Under the pieces are notes generated by a model. It saw only the letters and a list, made by a program, of their open reading frames with translations, had not been told where the DNA came from and made no database searches. Made by a program: the position numbers and the translations under genes. Of a stretch of 64,000 bases of DNA, positions 13,001 through 25,532 are shown in pieces (the first letter of the stretch is position 1; each line of letters starts with the position of its first letter). The DNA is from Physella acuta (taxonomy: Eukaryota; Mollusca; Gastropoda; Physidae). The stretch is taken from contig NW_026731578.1 in NCBI RefSeq assembly GCF_028476545.1, positions 434,001 through 498,000 on the forward strand, read 5' to 3'.

Positions 13001-14328
13001 TTGGTAACTTGACACTAGTCTCTCGTAAGGTTTGAGTTGGTTGTGTTGAGAGATGTATTGATGTTGGTAACTTGACACTAGTCTCTCGTAAGGTTTGAGT
13101 TGGTTGTGTTGAGAGATGTATTGATGTTGGTAACTTGACACTAGTCTCTCGTAAGGTTTGAGTTGGTTGTGTTGAGAGATGTATTGATGTTGGTAACTTG
13201 ACACTAGTCTCTCGTAAGGTTTGAGTTGGTTGTGTTGAGAGATGTATTGATGTTGGTAACTTGGTCTCTCGTAAGGTTTGAGTTGGTTGTGTTGAGAGAT
13301 GTATTGATGTTGGTAACTTGACACTAGTCTCTCGTAAGGTTTGAGTTGGTTGTGTTGAGAGATGTATTGATGTTGGTAACTTGACACTAGTCTCTCGTAA
13401 GGTTTGAGTTGGTTGTGTTGAGAGATGTATTGATGTTGGTAACTTGACACTAGTCTCTAGTAAGGTTTGAGTTGGTTGTGTTGAGAGATGTATTGATGTT
13501 GGTAACTTGACACTAGTCTCTAGTAAGGTTTGAGTTGGTTGTGTTGAGAGATGTATTGATGTTGGTAACTTGGTCTCTCGTAAGGTTTGAGTTGGTTGTG
13601 TTGAGAGATGTATTGATGTTGGTAACTTGACACTAGTCTCTAGTAAGGTTTAAGTTGGTTGTGTTGAGAGATGTATTGATGTTGGTAACTTGACACTAGT
13701 CTCTAGTAAGGTTTGAGTTGGTTGTGTTGAGAGATGTATTGATGTTGGTAACTTGACACTAGTCTCTAGTAAGGTTTAAGTTGGTTGTGTTGAGAGATGT
13801 ATTGATGTTGGTAACTTGACACTAGTCTCTAGTAAGGTTTAAGTTGGTTGTGTTGAGAGATGTATTGATGTTGGTAACTTGACACTAGTCTCTCGTAAGG
13901 TTTGAGTTGGTTGTGTTGAGAGATGTATTGATGTTGGTAACTTGACACTAGTCTCTAGTAAGGTTTAAGTTGGTTGTGTTGAGAGATGTATTGATGTTGG
14001 TAACTTGACACTAGTCTCTCGTAAGGTTTGAGTTGGTTGTGTTGAGAGATGTATTGATGTTGGTAACTTGACACTAGTCTCTCGTAAGGTTTGAGTTGGT
14101 TGTGTTGAGAGATGTATTGATGTTGGTAACTTGACACTAGTCTCTCGTAAGGTTTGAGTTGGTTGTGTTGAGAGATGTATTGATGTTGGTAACTTGGTCT
14201 CTCGTAAGGTTTGAGTTGGTTGTGTTGAGAGATGTATTGATGTTGGTAACTTGACACTAGTCTCTAGTAAGGTTTAAGTTGGTTGTGTTGAGAGATGTAT
14301 TGATGTTGGTAACTCGTAAGGTTTGAGA
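10060..14328. repeat. 4.3-kb minisatellite, 63/57-bp units
   Basis: Units of 63 bp contain GTTGTGTTGAGAGATG and GATGTTGGTAACTTG. A shorter 57-bp form lacks 6 bp between AACTTG and GTCTC. A second polymorphism, TCTCG versus TCTAG, turns a minus-strand Glu codon into a stop and so cuts the minus reading into short open frames (60-184 codons) that repeat a 21-residue unit with SYQHQYISQHNQL. Shared rare variants show larger duplications inside the array (see findings). It is not supported as coding. Confidence 0.95.
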
Positions 14329-15458
14329 CTAATATAATTTTGTTTACCTGGAAATAATGGTGGTCTAGTTACACCGCCTCTACGCTAGCTAAAACTAAAT
14401 TGATCTGGTGCCCATGATAGTTCCCACAAGTTGTTTAGCTAGGGTCTGGGGTTTGAACCCAGTTGAACCAAAAATCAATGCCCAGACTAATGGCACACAA
14501 TGGAGTCAACAGACAGTCAATGGGGGCACACACTTGAAGGTCCTTGTTGAAAACAAACAGAAGCTGCATATATTTTATATTGATTCACTTTTTTATTTAA
14601 AACTTTAAAACAAATTAAGAAAAATAATGACCATATTTACAGACACACAAAGCCTAGACTGATTGCACTGTGACCTAAGCCAATGGGAGAGGAGTTGATC
14701 AAGGACATAGCACAGTACAACAGCATCACACAACAAATGTGGCACACAGCACCACAACAGCACATGAGCAACATGTAACACAGCATTAAATAACACAAGC
14801 ATGCTGTGTTTGAATTGGGGACTTGTGAAAGTGCAGTCTTGAACTAGTTGTTACTTCAGTACCACACTTGCCTTACTGCAGTAACAACTAGTTCAATAAA
14901 AATCAACATCTTTTCAATGTAAATCAACATCTTCTCAACAAAATTCAACATTTTTTCAACATGATTCAGCATCTTTTCAACTAAGGTTAACACCGTTTCA
15001 ACTCTAATTACCATTTCAATCACAAGTATTATATCTAACCCTAAACAAATCATTGACATTTTTAAAAGTAAAATCAACAACCTTAAAATTCTACCAAGAA
15101 AATTAAAATCATTTCATCAAAATGAAAATTATGTAAATCATTTCATATCGAATTAACATGATTAAAGTAATTTACCACACAACCATTGTTTCAACTAAAA
15201 TTAACATTACTTTTTTTACAATCAACATTAGTTCAACCACAATCAACATAATTTTCAACTAACCACCAATAACATCTTTAAATCATAAGCACTGTCATTT
15301 AACATAAAATTCTCAACATTTCTAGATTTCACTTCAAGTAATATTTGAACAAGCAAGATAAAACTTTATATCAAACCAAGACATTAGGATAAGACCAGAT
15401 ATTAGGATAAAGAGATATGATTAGAGAATATAGCCTAGGATTGCAGCATACAGACATC
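14329..15458. other. AT-rich non-coding stretch with degenerate CAACAT repeats
   Basis: From about 14890 to 15290 imperfect blocks containing ATCAACAT and TTTTCAAC recur every 20-30 bp. They look like a decayed minisatellite. No gene is seen. This and the next 5 kb could include 3' untranslated sequence of the minus-strand receptor at 20.3-21.9 kb, but no polyadenylation site can be fixed by eye. Confidence 0.4.
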
Positions 15459-15811
15459 ATGGAGAGGTCCATGGGTGGGGCCACATGACAGGTCTATGTT
15501 GTGGGTGGGGCTACATGACAGGTCTATGTTGTGGGTGGGGCCACATGACAGGTCAATGTGGGTGGGATACATGACAGGTCCATATTGTGGGTGGGGCTAC
15601 ATGACAGGTCCATAATGTGGGTGGGTCTACATGACAGGTCTATGTTTTGGGTGGGGCTACGTGACAGGTCCATGTTGTGGGTGGGGCCACATGACAGGTC
15701 CCTGGTGTGGGTGGAGCCACATGACAGGTCTATGTTTTGGGTGGGGCTACGTGACAGGTCCATGTTGTGGGTGGGGCCACATGAGAGATTTAAGTTGAGG
15801 GTGGGGCATAA
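15459..15811. repeat. 30-bp minisatellite, about 12 copies
   Basis: Units contain GTGGGTGGGGCCACATGACA followed by GGTC and a variable TATGTT. Some copies are mutated or shortened. Both strands stay partly open because the period is a multiple of three. Confidence 0.93.
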
Positions 15812-15954
15812 GGCAGACCATGCACAATGTGATGTAGTTCAGCTGGCCACATAGCACCATAACTGATGTAATGCCATTATCACACAGCTTGCTCTAATAC
15901 AGTCAACAACTTTAAATGCTGTGGGTTGAACAACATCTAAATAAAAAGATCTAA

Positions 15955-16120
15955 AAAAAAACTGCAGTCTAAATACCATGATTTGGTGGAAAAAAGTCTA
16001 AATACCATGATTTGGTGGAAAAAGTCTAAATACCAAGATTTACTGAAAATATCTGCTCTCTAATAAAAGAGATTTGGTCATAAAATTATTGTCTAAGTAC
16101 CAGAATTTGGTGGAAAAATT
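15955..16120. repeat. Degenerate ~29-bp tandem repeat
   Basis: Three clear and two decayed copies of a unit with CTAAATACCATGATTTGGTG, separated by short A runs. Confidence 0.75.
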
Positions 16121-16860
16121 TACAGTCAAAATTTACAGCCTGAAAAAAAAATCTGCTTTTGAAATACAAAGATGGTTAAAAATATGCAGTTAAAATTCCA
16201 AGATTTATTGATGAAATTGCAATCAAACTGCTCAGATCCTAAGAAAAATAGTTTTCGAACTATGACAACTAGCATTAATTCAAGTCCAGTAACTCAACAC
16301 AATGAAGATAACTTTCTGAAAACATCTTTCAATTTAATTTTTATCTGCTTCATTCACAATGAAAAATTGGTTTTAAAACTGCATAATCTATTATTACATT
16401 GATTAAATGATCACATGTCCACTACAGTGTTTAATGAACATTGTTAGCTCATTGAACCAGACATACAGTAAGGCTTAAATATTTGGGATATAGAAATGTG
16501 AACAATCTATTTATAAATCACATAGTGTGAAAGAGCTATGAAGAATGTTATTTTAAAAACCATTTTGTTTAAACAATAAAACTTGCGCTGGCAGTTAACC
16601 AACTAGAAAATAAAAGAAGCACAACCAGAAAACATTTCCTCAAACTTTGTATATAAAAATCTTGAACTAATATCCTTATGAAATAAAACAGAACAAAAGA
16701 TTTTAAAATTAAGGCACAAATACAGATCCTATAAGTCACATAATCATTGATCTACTCTACATGATCACCCAGCTCTGTCTTTTCAAGTCAAGTGGGGTGA
16801 CTGTCTATGGGTGTATTCAAAGTCATGACTTCAAGTCATCTCAGGTAGTCAGATCCTTGA

Positions 16861-17091
16861 CAGTGATGTGCTCACAGTGATGTGCTCACAGTGATGTGCT
16901 CACAGTGATGTGCTCACAGTGATGTGCTCTCAGTGATGTGCTCTCAGTGATGTGCTCACAGTGATGTGCTCACAGTGATGTGCTCACAGTGATGTGCTCA
17001 CAGTGATGTGCTCACAGTGATGTTCTCACAGTGATGTGCTCACAGTGATGTGCTCACAGTGATGTGCTCACAGTGATGTGCTCACAGTGAT
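16861..17091. repeat. 14-bp minisatellite, about 16 copies
   Basis: Near-perfect repeats of CAGTGATGTGCTCA. A few units have CTCT or GTTC variants. Confidence 0.96.
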
Positions 17092-17348
17092 GACATAAAT
17101 ACACATGAATGTTGCAGTCTAGACAAACAGCAAGACAAACAATACTATCACAATCTGTAGACAAAAGCTGTTTCAGCAACTACCATAGTTAGACCTACAC
17201 TATTTGGTGATCAGGAAATGCATGACAATATTGTTGAAAGAAACATGAAGACATCACACCAAATCTCTCGATACAATACAAACCAAAATTGTAAAATAAG
17301 CATAGAAAAAGTTTAAATTCCTCCATTAAAGGACTTCAAAGCATCAAC

Positions 17349-17503
17349 TTTGTACAATAAAAAAAGTTTAGACTAATCAAGTACTGGTCAAATTTGTACA
17401 ATAAAAAAAGTTTAGACTAATCAAGTACTGGTCAAATTTGTACAATAAAAAAAAAAGTTTTCACTAATCAAGTACTGGTCAACTTTGTACAATAAAACAA
17501 GCT
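17349..17503. repeat. ~44-bp tandem repeat, 3-4 copies
   Basis: Copies contain TTTGTACAATAAA, an A run of variable length and ACTAATCAAGTACTGGTCAA. Confidence 0.88.
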
Positions 17504-17609
17504 TGATCCAACATGATCCAGTACTACACAACAGACAAATTCTTTCCTTACAGCAACTGTCACAAGGGTTATATCAAGATATTTCAGACATATTCTCTAG
17601 TATTTCATA

Positions 17610-18100
17610 CACACCCTCATGTTGACATTTGTATTTCATACCCATCAAGTCAACATTTGTATTTGATACACCCTCAAGTCAACATTTGTATTTGATACAC
17701 CCTCAAGTCAACATTTGTGTCTGATACACCCTCAAGTCAACATTTGTATTTGATACACCCTCAAGTCAACATTTGTATTTCATACACCCTCAAGTCAACA
17801 TTTGTATTTCATACACCTTCAAGTCAACATTTGTATTTGATACACCCTCAAGTCAACATTTGTATTTGATACACCCTCAAGTCAAAATTTGTATTTGATA
17901 CACCCTCAAGTCAAAATTTGTATTTGATACACCCTCAAGTCAAAATTTGTATTTGATACACCCTCAAGTCAACATTTGTGTCTGATACACCCTCAAGTCA
18001 ACATTTGTATTTAATACACCCTCAAGTCAACATTAGTATTTGATACACCCTCAAGTCAACATTCTGTATTTGATACACCCTCAAGTTAACATTTGTAATA
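17610..18100. repeat. 29-bp minisatellite, about 17 copies
   Basis: Each copy contains ACACCCTCAAGTCAACATTT followed by GTATTTGAT. Variants (AAAATTT, GTGTCTG) occur in adjacent blocks, which suggests local copying of neighbouring units. Confidence 0.94.
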
Positions 18101-20325
18101 AAAGCAATGTGAACCATTCTTAAACTTTGAGGAACAAAACCCTTTAGCAGAATAGAATATGGACTAGACAGTCAATTTGATGAAGATTTTATAACAATGG
18201 GACTAGAATAAGTAACTTTCATGAAGACCTTGTAACATTTAGTTAAAATAAGTAACTTAGGTGAAGAGTGTGTTACAATTAGTTATAATAAGTAACTTTG
18301 GTGAAGAGTGTGTTACAATTAGTTACAGCTCTGGCTGTGTATTTGTCAATAAATAAATGCACATTAAACATTGGTAGCTATCTCAAAACTCAATGACTTA
18401 AGTCATGTATTGAAGGGGCCTCTAATGACTAGAGCATTCCAGGATCGGTGGATTTTTAATCATACAATCTGGCTACAATAACAGATTAAAAGATTATTTA
18501 TAAAAACATGCACCGCATCAATTAACTAAATTTTACAGTAACATTCATTGCAGTATTGTAAATGTAAAAATAGAAATGAAACAAGTGCGTTACAAGTTTG
18601 TTTGTTTTTCAACTGAGTGTACAGACATTCCATTTAAACAGTAAAAAATCTGGGATCTACAAACAACTGGAAGGTGTCAATGTAGATGAAAGTTTGCGCA
18701 GGTATGGAAGGGAGGTGTGACCTGTAAATGCCAGTTGGAGCATTGACCCGTTATAATTGTCTAATTTTTATTTTTATTTTGTTTCTAAACATTACTGAAT
18801 TAAAAAAAACATTATCTAAATAATCACTATAAAAAATATTTCTAACCAAAATTATTACAAAAGCAAAAAATGTGTTTAAAATATTAATCTTTCCTCAGTT
18901 TTTAAAACTGTATTATAAAACCAACTTTCTTCAACATCAAATTATTGAAGCCAATACCCTAACATTTAATAAGCTCTACAAAACATGAATGGGAACAGAT
19001 ATTGCTTTCATTGCTTGGATGTATAAATGAGTATTTGTTCATGTTCAACATTGTGGACTAGAATAAAAAACTATATCTCACAAAACAAATTTCACATTCA
19101 ATGCTAGTAGTTCTCACACTGAAAGGTGGATCAAAAAACACAATCATTGTACCCACTGAGTCTATTACATTATGCATTATCTGCACAATGGCATCACCAC
19201 ATTGCTACATGTTTTAGTGTCATTTTTATACTGTGACAACTAACATACAGTAACTTTCACAACTGATTAAACTTAGTAATTCTTTTATGAAAGAACATTA
19301 ACATATGTAGTATTGCGGTTACATTTTTTATTTATAAAGTAATTCTTTTATGAAAGAACATTAACATATGTATTATTGTGGTTTGTTGTAATCATTCCCA
19401 TGAAATAAAATGCTAAAAAAAAAAATAATATTGCAGTTACTACCAGATATGTAATAGAGTTTTTTTTTACTAAATCTACTAGTATATTAGCAAACATTCC
19501 GAAATGGATCAAGATGCTCAAAAAAGCAATAACTTCACAACAAAATCTCCACTTTAAAGCAGATCAAACATCCTGTTGAAGCCATCCTTGTAATTTGCAG
19601 GAGATGATTAGGGTTTGCCCCAATTAAGAAAACAAAAATATCTGATGTAGAAAATCAAAGTTGAAGCCAACAAATTTTTATTATTCCAAATCCTTCTATG
19701 GTTCAATAGATGTTTGAAGCAAGAATTACCATAAAAAACCATGCCATTTTAAATTATTTTAATTTGTACTGTGTCAAAGCTATTTTGCTCCAGACTAGGA
19801 AACTTAATTTTTCTTGAAAGTAACAACTATATATATACGACTGTCTACACTTACTTATCACCTAACTCAACTAGACGATGTATGATTCAGTATATAGATT
19901 AAACAGTAGATTAAACTATTTATAACTAGAACTATTTTGGTTGGAAAACACAGAAGTTTAAAATGTAATTCAATCTGCTAAAGTAAAGAAAATATATTTT
20001 GGCCACGATTATTTAATTTGTCCTGGACTCCAATGTAAAGGTTGGCTCTATCTAATCCAATGCATACTTTTGACAATGCTGGTAGCAAATCTATTTTTAA
20101 AACAACAAGAACTCGGAAAAAAAGCTAATAGAGAACGAGATCTTGACCTGAGATCAAGAAAATTAGATCAGGTCATTTTAAAAATATGAATCATAATTTG
20201 ATAAGAATGCTTTTTGATTGAGAACAACAAATGCATAGTCATTTAAGATATAGATCTATCCAAGTTATATACACAACATGTGGAGCTTGCCGAATTTGTA
20301 CAGGAAATAGAAAACTTAGTACACT
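18101..20325. other. AT-rich non-coding stretch
   Basis: No gene is recognised. Small repeats are a three-copy unit with GTGTGTTACAATTAGTTA near 18195-18325 and a two-copy unit with TTTTATGAAAGAACATTAAC at 19278-19378. The side next to 20326 is probably the 3' untranslated region of the minus-strand membrane-protein gene. Several TTTATT strings (AATAAA on the minus strand) occur, so the end cannot be chosen. Confidence 0.45.
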
Positions 20326-21899
20326 TTACAAAACAACAGCATCTTCCATATCCAGGTCAGACGACAGCCTCTCGTACTGCATGATGACGTTTGGATCTCT
20401 CCGCGGCTCCTTCGGCTTCCTGCAGGCTACCACCAGTACGATGCCAACGCCCACTCCAGTAATGAATAAAAAAGTAGCAATCAAGCCAGTGACCAGTAGC
20501 TTGTCTGTCTTCTCAGAGCCTGGCTTCTGGAGAGTGTTGCCCACTGAGGGCGGCTTCTCATCCGTGGAATTGTCTTTAAGGCTGGCAGGTAAATTGGTGC
20601 CAGGTGGCAGAAAACACTGGCTCTGGTCACAGCAGCAGAGCTCTTCAACGGTCTTGTTGCCCACACTTGTCTGCTCAAACACAAACAATGCTCACAATTT
20701 AAAGCTCAGTTCAATACATTCATTTTTAAACAAACACAAACAATGCTCACAGTTTAAAGCTCAGTTCAATACATTCATTTTTAAACTTAGTCTAAAAACT
20801 AAAAAGGACCAGAAATTTGCATCATCGAAATTTACATTTTAAGTCTCATCGAGTTCAATGAAAATAAAAATTACCCTGCTATCAATGCATCTTTTGGGAG
20901 TATTGTTATCAATCCTGGTGTCAAATACATCTGCTAACATTTAAATATGTATGTGTAGGTAATAACCTGCTATAAACATGGATCTAAATACTTACATTGA
21001 AACAGGCCTTGAAAGCACCACTGGACATGGTCTCTAAGCAAAGCTTATCATTATCACAGAAATAGCTTTCTACTTTCCCTTCTGGGTGGAAGATGGTTTT
21101 TTTGGCACAAACAACATCAGGATGTAGACATGACTCCAGTTCACCTGCATAAATTATGTCAAATATTCTAACATTACAGACAACATCAGGATGTAGACAT
21201 GACTCCAGTTCACCTGTATAAAATATGTCAAATATTCTAACATCACACTTACAGTAGACAACATCAGGATGAGTGATTATTTGTCTTTTATCTAATGCCC
21301 ATGTCATGAAATAAAAAAGTATTTAATCTAATCTACAAGTTCACCTGAGATGTGGTCTGATCCATTCTTGACCCCATCAAAACAAACCCTGTTCTCTGCT
21401 GGCAAATGGGGGATCGCATCCAGCATGTTACAGTTGGAAGCGGCACAACAAAACAGCAGCCCTGTGTCGCTGCCTACAGTTACCTGCACACACGTTGGTT
21501 GCCATTGGTTACAAAAATATTTTTAGATTCATTTTTCAATGTTGTAATAAGTTAAGAATTAGGATTTTTTTTTTACTTACATTTGGTAAAACTTGGTCTA
21601 ATTGTTTGTCTTTGCAAAACTCTTGAAAATCACAACCATACTCCACATGAATGGCCTCTTTCTTGACTTCATGACTTAACAGGGTTGTTGCGACAAAGCG
21701 AAAGATGTAGCAGTGGTGGCTGGCATTTGCTGTCAAGTTACTGACATCTGTCTCACCACTATCAGGACTGGAGTTTTTATACACGTGAAGTAAGTTTGAT
21801 AAATGCTTTTCTCCAGTTACACATGATTGATTTTGAAACATGAGCTGATTGCTTATGTCATTGCCATAGTTACAATGTCCAGCACTAAAGACAGGCAAA
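20326..21899 (-). CDS. Two-domain Ly6/uPAR-like single-pass membrane protein, four 3' exons
   Basis: I cannot name the ortholog. Minus-strand exons read 21899-21581, 21483-21345, 21144-20996 and 20670-20326. All have AG acceptors and GT donors, and phases agree (in at phase 2, then 0, 1, 0). They encode about 317 residues. Domain 1 carries eight Cys and ends CCAASNCN, the CCxxxxCN signature of Ly6/uPAR and TGF-beta-receptor ectodomains. Domain 2 has ten Cys and ends CCCDQSQCF. A Thr/Pro/Asp-rich stalk, a hydrophobic segment of about 25 residues and a tail of about 30 residues with a tyrosine-based sorting-like YERL and a C-terminal VVL follow. Several Asn-X-Ser/Thr sites suit an extracellular location. 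The signal-peptide exon lies upstream (above 21900) and was not found. With no kinase domain, it could be a decoy or adhesion-type receptor. A BAMBI-like protein is an alternative, but that family has one such domain. Confidence 0.72.
20676..20785. repeat. ~56-bp direct duplication beside an acceptor site
   Basis: Two adjacent copies contain CAAACACAAACAATGCTCAC and TTTAAAGCTCAGTTCAATAC. The duplication begins about 6 bp inside the intron from the last exon of the minus-strand receptor, so it duplicates the pyrimidine-poor region upstream of that acceptor. Confidence 0.9.
21111..21262. repeat. 69-bp tandem duplication of an exon start and its acceptor
   Basis: The start of the receptor exon (minus strand, 21144 downwards) and the intron before it recur exactly 69 bp upstream, so an identical GT-GAACTGGAG exon edge after a CAG acceptor exists at 21213. 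A third, partial copy follows to about 21262. The extra 69 bp are open in the exon's frame and would add 23 residues including two Cys. Confidence 0.88.
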
Positions 21900-24109
21900 C
21901 TGTAAAAACAAATTTTAATTAGTTTGTATGAAAACAATTTAATAATTTTTTTAAGTAAGCTAAAACACAATTGCAGCTTTTTTATTTATAAACTTGAGAG
22001 AAAAAACGAACTGGTAACTAATGGAACAACACACGATATAACACAAATTGAACCCATCTTTCCACCCCATAGAACAATTTTAGACAAGCATGTACTATAT
22101 TAAACAACAAATCAAAACCCCAGTTCCTCCACACAAAGTCACAAGGTATAAAATTTAGTTAGGAACATTTTTATCACACAACTTTTACTCTTAGTACTGA
22201 GTATTTTTTTAAATAACTGCTAGAGAATAATGAGAGTACCATGATATCAGCTGGCTAAAAATATTTTCAAACTTGTAAGTCATTTTTCTCAAAAGAAGTT
22301 TAACTTAATTTTCAAAATCTTTTCCATAGATTTCTCAGGTTTATATTTTTTATTTTTTTAGCTTACCATTGAGGTAACTGGTAAGCAGGTAAGGAACCTT
22401 AGTGCTCAAAACTTAACTGATTGTTCACTTTTTAATGCAGAGACTAATATGACTAACAAAAAGTTGCCACTTTTTCTGGCACAGAGGGCAGGGCATCCAT
22501 TTCTGTCTGTAGCCTCACACATAGATAAGGAGATTTTGCAAGACTAGCCTTGAAAGCATCAATTTTACACACTGGTAATAATTTATGGTAGTTATGAGAT
22601 GAGCTCGGTAAACCGCAATAATGCCATTTTATTATAATCTTGTTTGGTGAAAACGAGGCGCGGGAAAGTTTGGAAAGAATGTAAAGAAGTGAAGAGTCAG
22701 TGTAGTTTAGAGAAAGAAGAGGAACTTGCAGACACAGATGTCCACCTCAACAACAGGCTCTCACTGTTTCAATTGTCAACAGAAACAACTCCCACAGAAC
22801 TTGTTTTAACAAACAATGTTAAAACATCAGAACTTATTTTAACAAACAATATTAAATGTACAACAGAAACAACTCCAATCAGAACTTATTCTAACAATGT
22901 TAAAAGTACAACAGACTTGACATTTTTCTCTTGACGCCTACACTCTGCCCTACAGATACACTACAGAGATAGTAATAGTACAGTGACTCACTCAAACTTC
23001 AAAAGACAAGTTTTAAGAAAACAATAACAAACATTTGTGATTTATGTATAGATCTAGAATCTAGATCCAGTTCCCTGCTAGAATCTATTTTCTAGCAAAG
23101 AAGCTAGCTACATACTACGTAAAGTACGTAGCTGTAGTTGTTAAAGTACGTAGCTGTAGTTATAGGCTTAAGTAGGTATCTATAATATAAGCGGCTAGGT
23201 AGTGTGCCAGTCCGTACTTCAGCACTTCTATCATACGGCATAGCCACTTTGTCTTTGTTGGTGTGTTAGAGTAAATTGAACGTTTAAATTTAAATGTATA
23301 GGGTGGGTTCTCCAGGGGCGCTAACACCATGATAAACAAACACGTTGTTTGTCAGCAGTTTAATTTAAATTTAATTAAATGTATTAAAATTATACTACTA
23401 CAACTACAAGGAAGAAGAGAATGGAAATCTGGGCAGAAATCCGTGAGAGCAGCTATAATATTTGACACAATATTTATCACAATTTACTTCTATTAAAGTA
23501 CTAACAATGAGGCAATTTTTTTTCACATTACAAGGTCTAGCCTCGGCCTATTTTACTGACCTAAAATTCCTAAAACGATAGATTACCGAGCCGAAAGCCA
23601 GGCGTACAGCAGAAAAATTAAATTTAAGATTAAGATAATTGAGAATTGAGTCATTGATCGTGGAGTGGAGACGATGTAAGAAAAACTCTAAATTTTAAAA
23701 AATGTAAATAGCACTTTTAATCGTAAAAAGTACCTACATAAATGAGCAAAAAAGAATGATCCTGAAATAATTAAGGATACAGCGGAGGATTAATTTTGTG
23801 TATTCTGTGGTAGCCATGTTTACTTTTATATCAATCAAGTAAAAAAAATATTTATTGGTTGAATTTGTTCACCTAAATACCTCAAACTAAATAACAAAAC
23901 TAAAACGTCAAAAGCGTAGCCTATAATAATGCAAGTCTGTAAACAGTAATTAAACAATGGAAAATTTAAAATAAACTATTATGAATTTTTATCATTATTA
24001 TGTTTTTATAATCTTCATATCATAAAAATATATTATCATTAGGCCTATTATTATTATTATCAAAGTTTAGAATTAGTAATAGTTTTGGTTTGCATTGTGA
24101 TGTTGTCTT

Positions 24110-24305
24110 CAGTGTTTCTACCAGACTTTTTCTCCGGGGGGGGGGGGGGGGGTACTTGAAATTTTCGGGGGGGGGGGGGGGGGGTGCGGACTAAAATTTC
24201 GGGGGGGGGGCAGACACTGTTTAAAGTTTATATTTTCTATATGAATTCCATTTCGTCCCGGGGCGGTATACACTCTTCGTGGAGAGGTTTCTGGAAGAAA
24301 CTCTG
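24110..24305 (+). mobile_element. hAT-like MITE, poly-G family, copy 1
   Basis: It starts CAGTGTTTCTACCAGACTTT and ends CTGGAAGAAACTCTG, giving terminal inverted repeats of about 16 bp. The flanks GTTGTCTT and GTTATCTT differ at one base and fit an 8-bp target duplication. The interior holds three long G runs and a conserved TATATTTTCTATAT stretch. It has no coding capacity. Confidence 0.85.
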
Positions 24306-24682
24306 GTTATCTTCCTTTTAAACGTAAGATTTTTTTAAAGTATAAGAAAGACCTATCAAGAGGTAGCTAAGTGGGGGAAACGTTTATGTTTGCCTACAGT
24401 ATAGCATTAGGGCCTACTATAATTTATTTTGAATAGCCCAGTGTGACATATTTGTAATAAGATTCCACTACAAATCATATCACTAGTAGGCCGATATAAT
24501 CTTTTATTATAACTATACCTACTATTGCCTACTCTAGACCGTACCAGACTATAATGTCACTATAGGCTCATTATTAATTAAAGACTAATTATAATGTTAT
24601 CATATTCGGCCTATTGCAAAAACATTAGGTCTTTCTCCTCCTAGGTTAAATCTGATAATTTTGGCAAACGAATTAATGTAAT

Positions 24683-24849
24683 CAGTGTTTCTTCCAGACT
24701 TTTTTCTCCGGGGGGGGGGGGGCACTTGAAATTTTCGGGGGGGGGCGGTAGACTTTCTTCGGGGGGGGGGGGGCGGACACTGTTAAAAGTATATATTTTC
24801 TATATAAGTTATATAAATTTCCCCGAAGAGATGCCTGGAAGAAACTCTG
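24683..24849 (+). mobile_element. hAT-like MITE, poly-G family, copy 2
   Basis: Same family as the copy at 24110. It is bounded by CAGTGTTTCTTCCAGAC and GCCTGGAAGAAACTCTG and flanked on both sides by the identical octamer AATGTAAT (24675-24682 and 24850-24857). The perfect 8-bp duplication places the family in or near the hAT superfamily and suggests fairly recent insertion. Confidence 0.92.
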
Positions 24850-25532
24850 AATGTAATTATTAGATTTCTGTCTTATTTGCTTTTTTTAATGGGCAAGGGG
24901 TAATATAACTAGATCTAGTACAAAGATGTACAACTTGTACTTGTACCATGCTATTATTATTTCGGCAAATAGAGTATTCTAGTGGTTTATAAAAAACAGT
25001 GAGTTTGTTTCAAGATGAAAAGGAAACAGATATTTTTTTAGTTTACATTTTTACTCGACTTATGAATGGTGACAACTTATTCGAAAACAGACACTCATAA
25101 AATTTTAAAAATATCATATTTTCAATAATTAAGAGGTAAACACACTGCAGATTCCCATAAACTTACACACTGTCACACTACTTGACTACTAATTTAACGA
25201 TCTAGATTCTAGAGTAGATCTAGAATCTAGATCTAGAACTAGATCTCGAGGAGCTCGAGTTCGAGTCTGGCAATCTTCATTCAGTAGTCTAAAAAAATGA
25301 CTTGACTTTTGACTAATAATGACTATTGACTCAGTATTGAGTCAGTTGTCTCATATTGACAATATTGAGTAGTAATAGTACAGTAGAACTTCTAGATTCT
25401 AGGCTACACACCTACATTCTAGTAGTAGATCTAGTAGTAGTACTAAAGTAGTACTAGACTTAACTAGACTCTAGACTATAGTAGTAGTAGTTAAGATCTA
25501 GATCTAGTTAGTAACTATACTACTAACTAGTG

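Larger units (their letters stand above)
21900..25524. other. AT-rich intergenic or intronic region
   Basis: It should contain the missing first exon(s) of the minus receptor and perhaps a 5' untranslated exon of ERI1, but I could not identify either. Visible structure is a short palindromic TACGTAAAGTACGTA motif near 23110-23150, two MITEs (listed separately) and stretches made mostly of AGATCTAG/TCTAGA near 23045-23100, 25195-25255 and 25380-25520. Confidence 0.4.

Noticed and set aside
10060-14328. CRISPR-like or protein-coding repeat
   Set aside because: Units are directly adjacent without variable spacers, so not CRISPR; minus frames are broken by a common TAG variant in many units.
22644-22934. 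96-codon plus open frame
   Set aside because: The second half is a short ACAAACAATGTTAAAA-type repeat and the first half has no recognised domain.
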